Source: Bacteroidales bacterium (GTDB lineage: Bacteria > Bacteroidota > Bacteroidia > Bacteroidales > Bacteroidaceae). From it: a stretch of DNA of 64,000 bases. A model generated the notes under the pieces. It did no database searches. It saw only the letters and a list, made by a program, of their open reading frames with translations, and was not told where the DNA came from. Position 1 is the stretch's first letter. Each line of letters begins with the position of its first letter. Made by a program: the position numbers and the translations under genes. Shown here one piece after another: positions 63,567 through 64,000 of this stretch. The stretch covers positions 1 through 64,000 of the forward strand of contig JAAYUD010000088.1 in assembly GCA_012517855.1 (NCBI GenBank), read 5' to 3'.

Positions 63567-63630
63567 GTTGTCGTATGTTAGTTTTTTCGGTGACGTCCTT
63601 ATGTTTTCGGAAAAACTAACATACGACAAC
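63567..63630 (-). repeat. interspersed repeat module R3, inverted copy 4
   Basis: Perfect 20-bp arms GTTGTCGTATGTTAGTTTTT (63567-63586) and complement (63611-63630). Read on the minus strand, 63568-63673 matches 37321-37424 including the flank CTTTATCCTTCCAAAACG, so the whole island is an inverted copy of the one at 36628-37490. Confidence 0.8.
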
Positions 63631-63639
63631 ATTTTTAGG

Positions 63640-64000
63640 AGCATATGTCGTTTTGGAAGGATAAAGACAATACGGATTTATTGAAGTCGCCGGTTGTTAC
63701 TGATACTTAAAGATACCTAGTGTAGATATGTAAAACCTCGTTTTTTCTATTTTAGTTACGAAAACGTTTCTGTCACCGTTACTGGTTGTATATCAGACAC
63801 ATACGTGCATACGACGCAAAAAATGGGACACGAAAAGCATGTCTTCTCAGTGAGAATCAATGCGTTATGATTTCTCTCGAATTCGCCCTGATAATGGGCG
63901 ATACAAGGGGGTGATGAAAGTGGCGTGCGAGAATTCTTTTTCTAGCCTCGTTTTCAGAAGTGAATATGGAGAGCAATACTGATACTATTTTAACCATACC
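63640..64000 (-). repeat. inverted remnant of module R2 reaching the window end
   Basis: On the minus strand, GGTTAAAATAGTATCAGTAT at the very end (63976-63998) matches 37279-37298, and a second, weaker match (AGTATCAGTAACAACCG) lies at 63690-63706. The ~270 bases between them hold no gene I can support. The repeat probably continues beyond the window. Confidence 0.6.

Noticed and set aside
63700-63975. Possible coding sequence near the window end
   Set aside because: No frame of useful length with a start; flanked by inverted R2 remnants, so treated as repeat-derived non-coding DNA.

Overview
The window is chromosomal DNA from a member of the order Bacteroidales (Bacteroidetes). Three things point there. 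There are two SusC/SusD outer-membrane uptake pairs, one with an ECF sigma factor and FecR anti-sigma factor. Many genes are preceded by the phylum's TTTG / TAnnTTTG promoter and few by Shine-Dalgarno sequences. The gene order also fits (panC-panD next to a GH57/GT4/debranching-enzyme glycogen cluster). The genus cannot be fixed from the sequence alone. No rRNA, tRNA or CRISPR array was found.

Layout. 1-1547: 3' part of a GH89 alpha-N-acetylglucosaminidase. 1850-5457: serS and a fused NfnA/NfnB-type (PyrK-like + GltD-like) flavoprotein. 5458-6775: gene-free repeat island. 6776-7858: TraB/GumN-family protein. 8045-9276: panC-panD (minus). 9509-15032: glycogen cluster, with a GT5-domain protein on plus and debranching enzyme, GT4 glycosyltransferase and GH57 amylase as a minus-strand operon. 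15185-16665: MarC membrane protein and a Crp-like regulator. 17142-26835: long plus-strand run phoH, purC, menG, aroE, alpha/beta hydrolase, TPM protein, lemA, purM-like, DHH phosphoesterase, phosphohexomutase. 27032-28547: a 4 x 22-bp dyad array, a PflA-like radical SAM enzyme and a four-cysteine TonB-domain protein. 28560-33956: thioesterase, SDR, MalY-type PLP enzyme, HAD phosphatase, PIF1-like helicase with TPRs. 33973-36497: FAD-dependent lipoprotein and a thioredoxin-like protein. 36498-37506: repeat island. 37507-46183 (minus): acetyltransferase, ECF sigma, FecR, SusC with STN domain, SusD, TlpA-like protein. 46258-47247: trpS. 47248-48095: repeat island. 48096-56260 (minus): guaB, two PpiC/SurA chaperones, OstA-like protein, mutL. 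56627-58336: intact IS element with target duplication. 58554-63331: second SusC/SusD pair. 63332-64000: terminator and an inverted repeat island.

How the genes fit together. The minus-strand guaB-to-mutL block combines nucleotide synthesis, outer-membrane protein folding, LPS transport and mismatch repair. The purC/menG/aroE/purM block is a housekeeping biosynthetic run. The sigma/anti-sigma/SusC/SusD block is a cell-surface-signalling uptake system: the STN domain of SusC would contact FecR, which would release the sigma factor.

The least explained part is a composite non-coding repeat. Four modules (called R1 to R4 here) recur in the same order in several gene-free islands at the 3' ends of operons: 5598-6490, 36628-37490, 47356-47965 (rearranged) and 63408-64000 (inverted). 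One module keeps a long hairpin in every copy but builds it from two different left arms. A second candidate is the tandem operator-like array in front of the radical SAM / Cys4-TonB gene pair.
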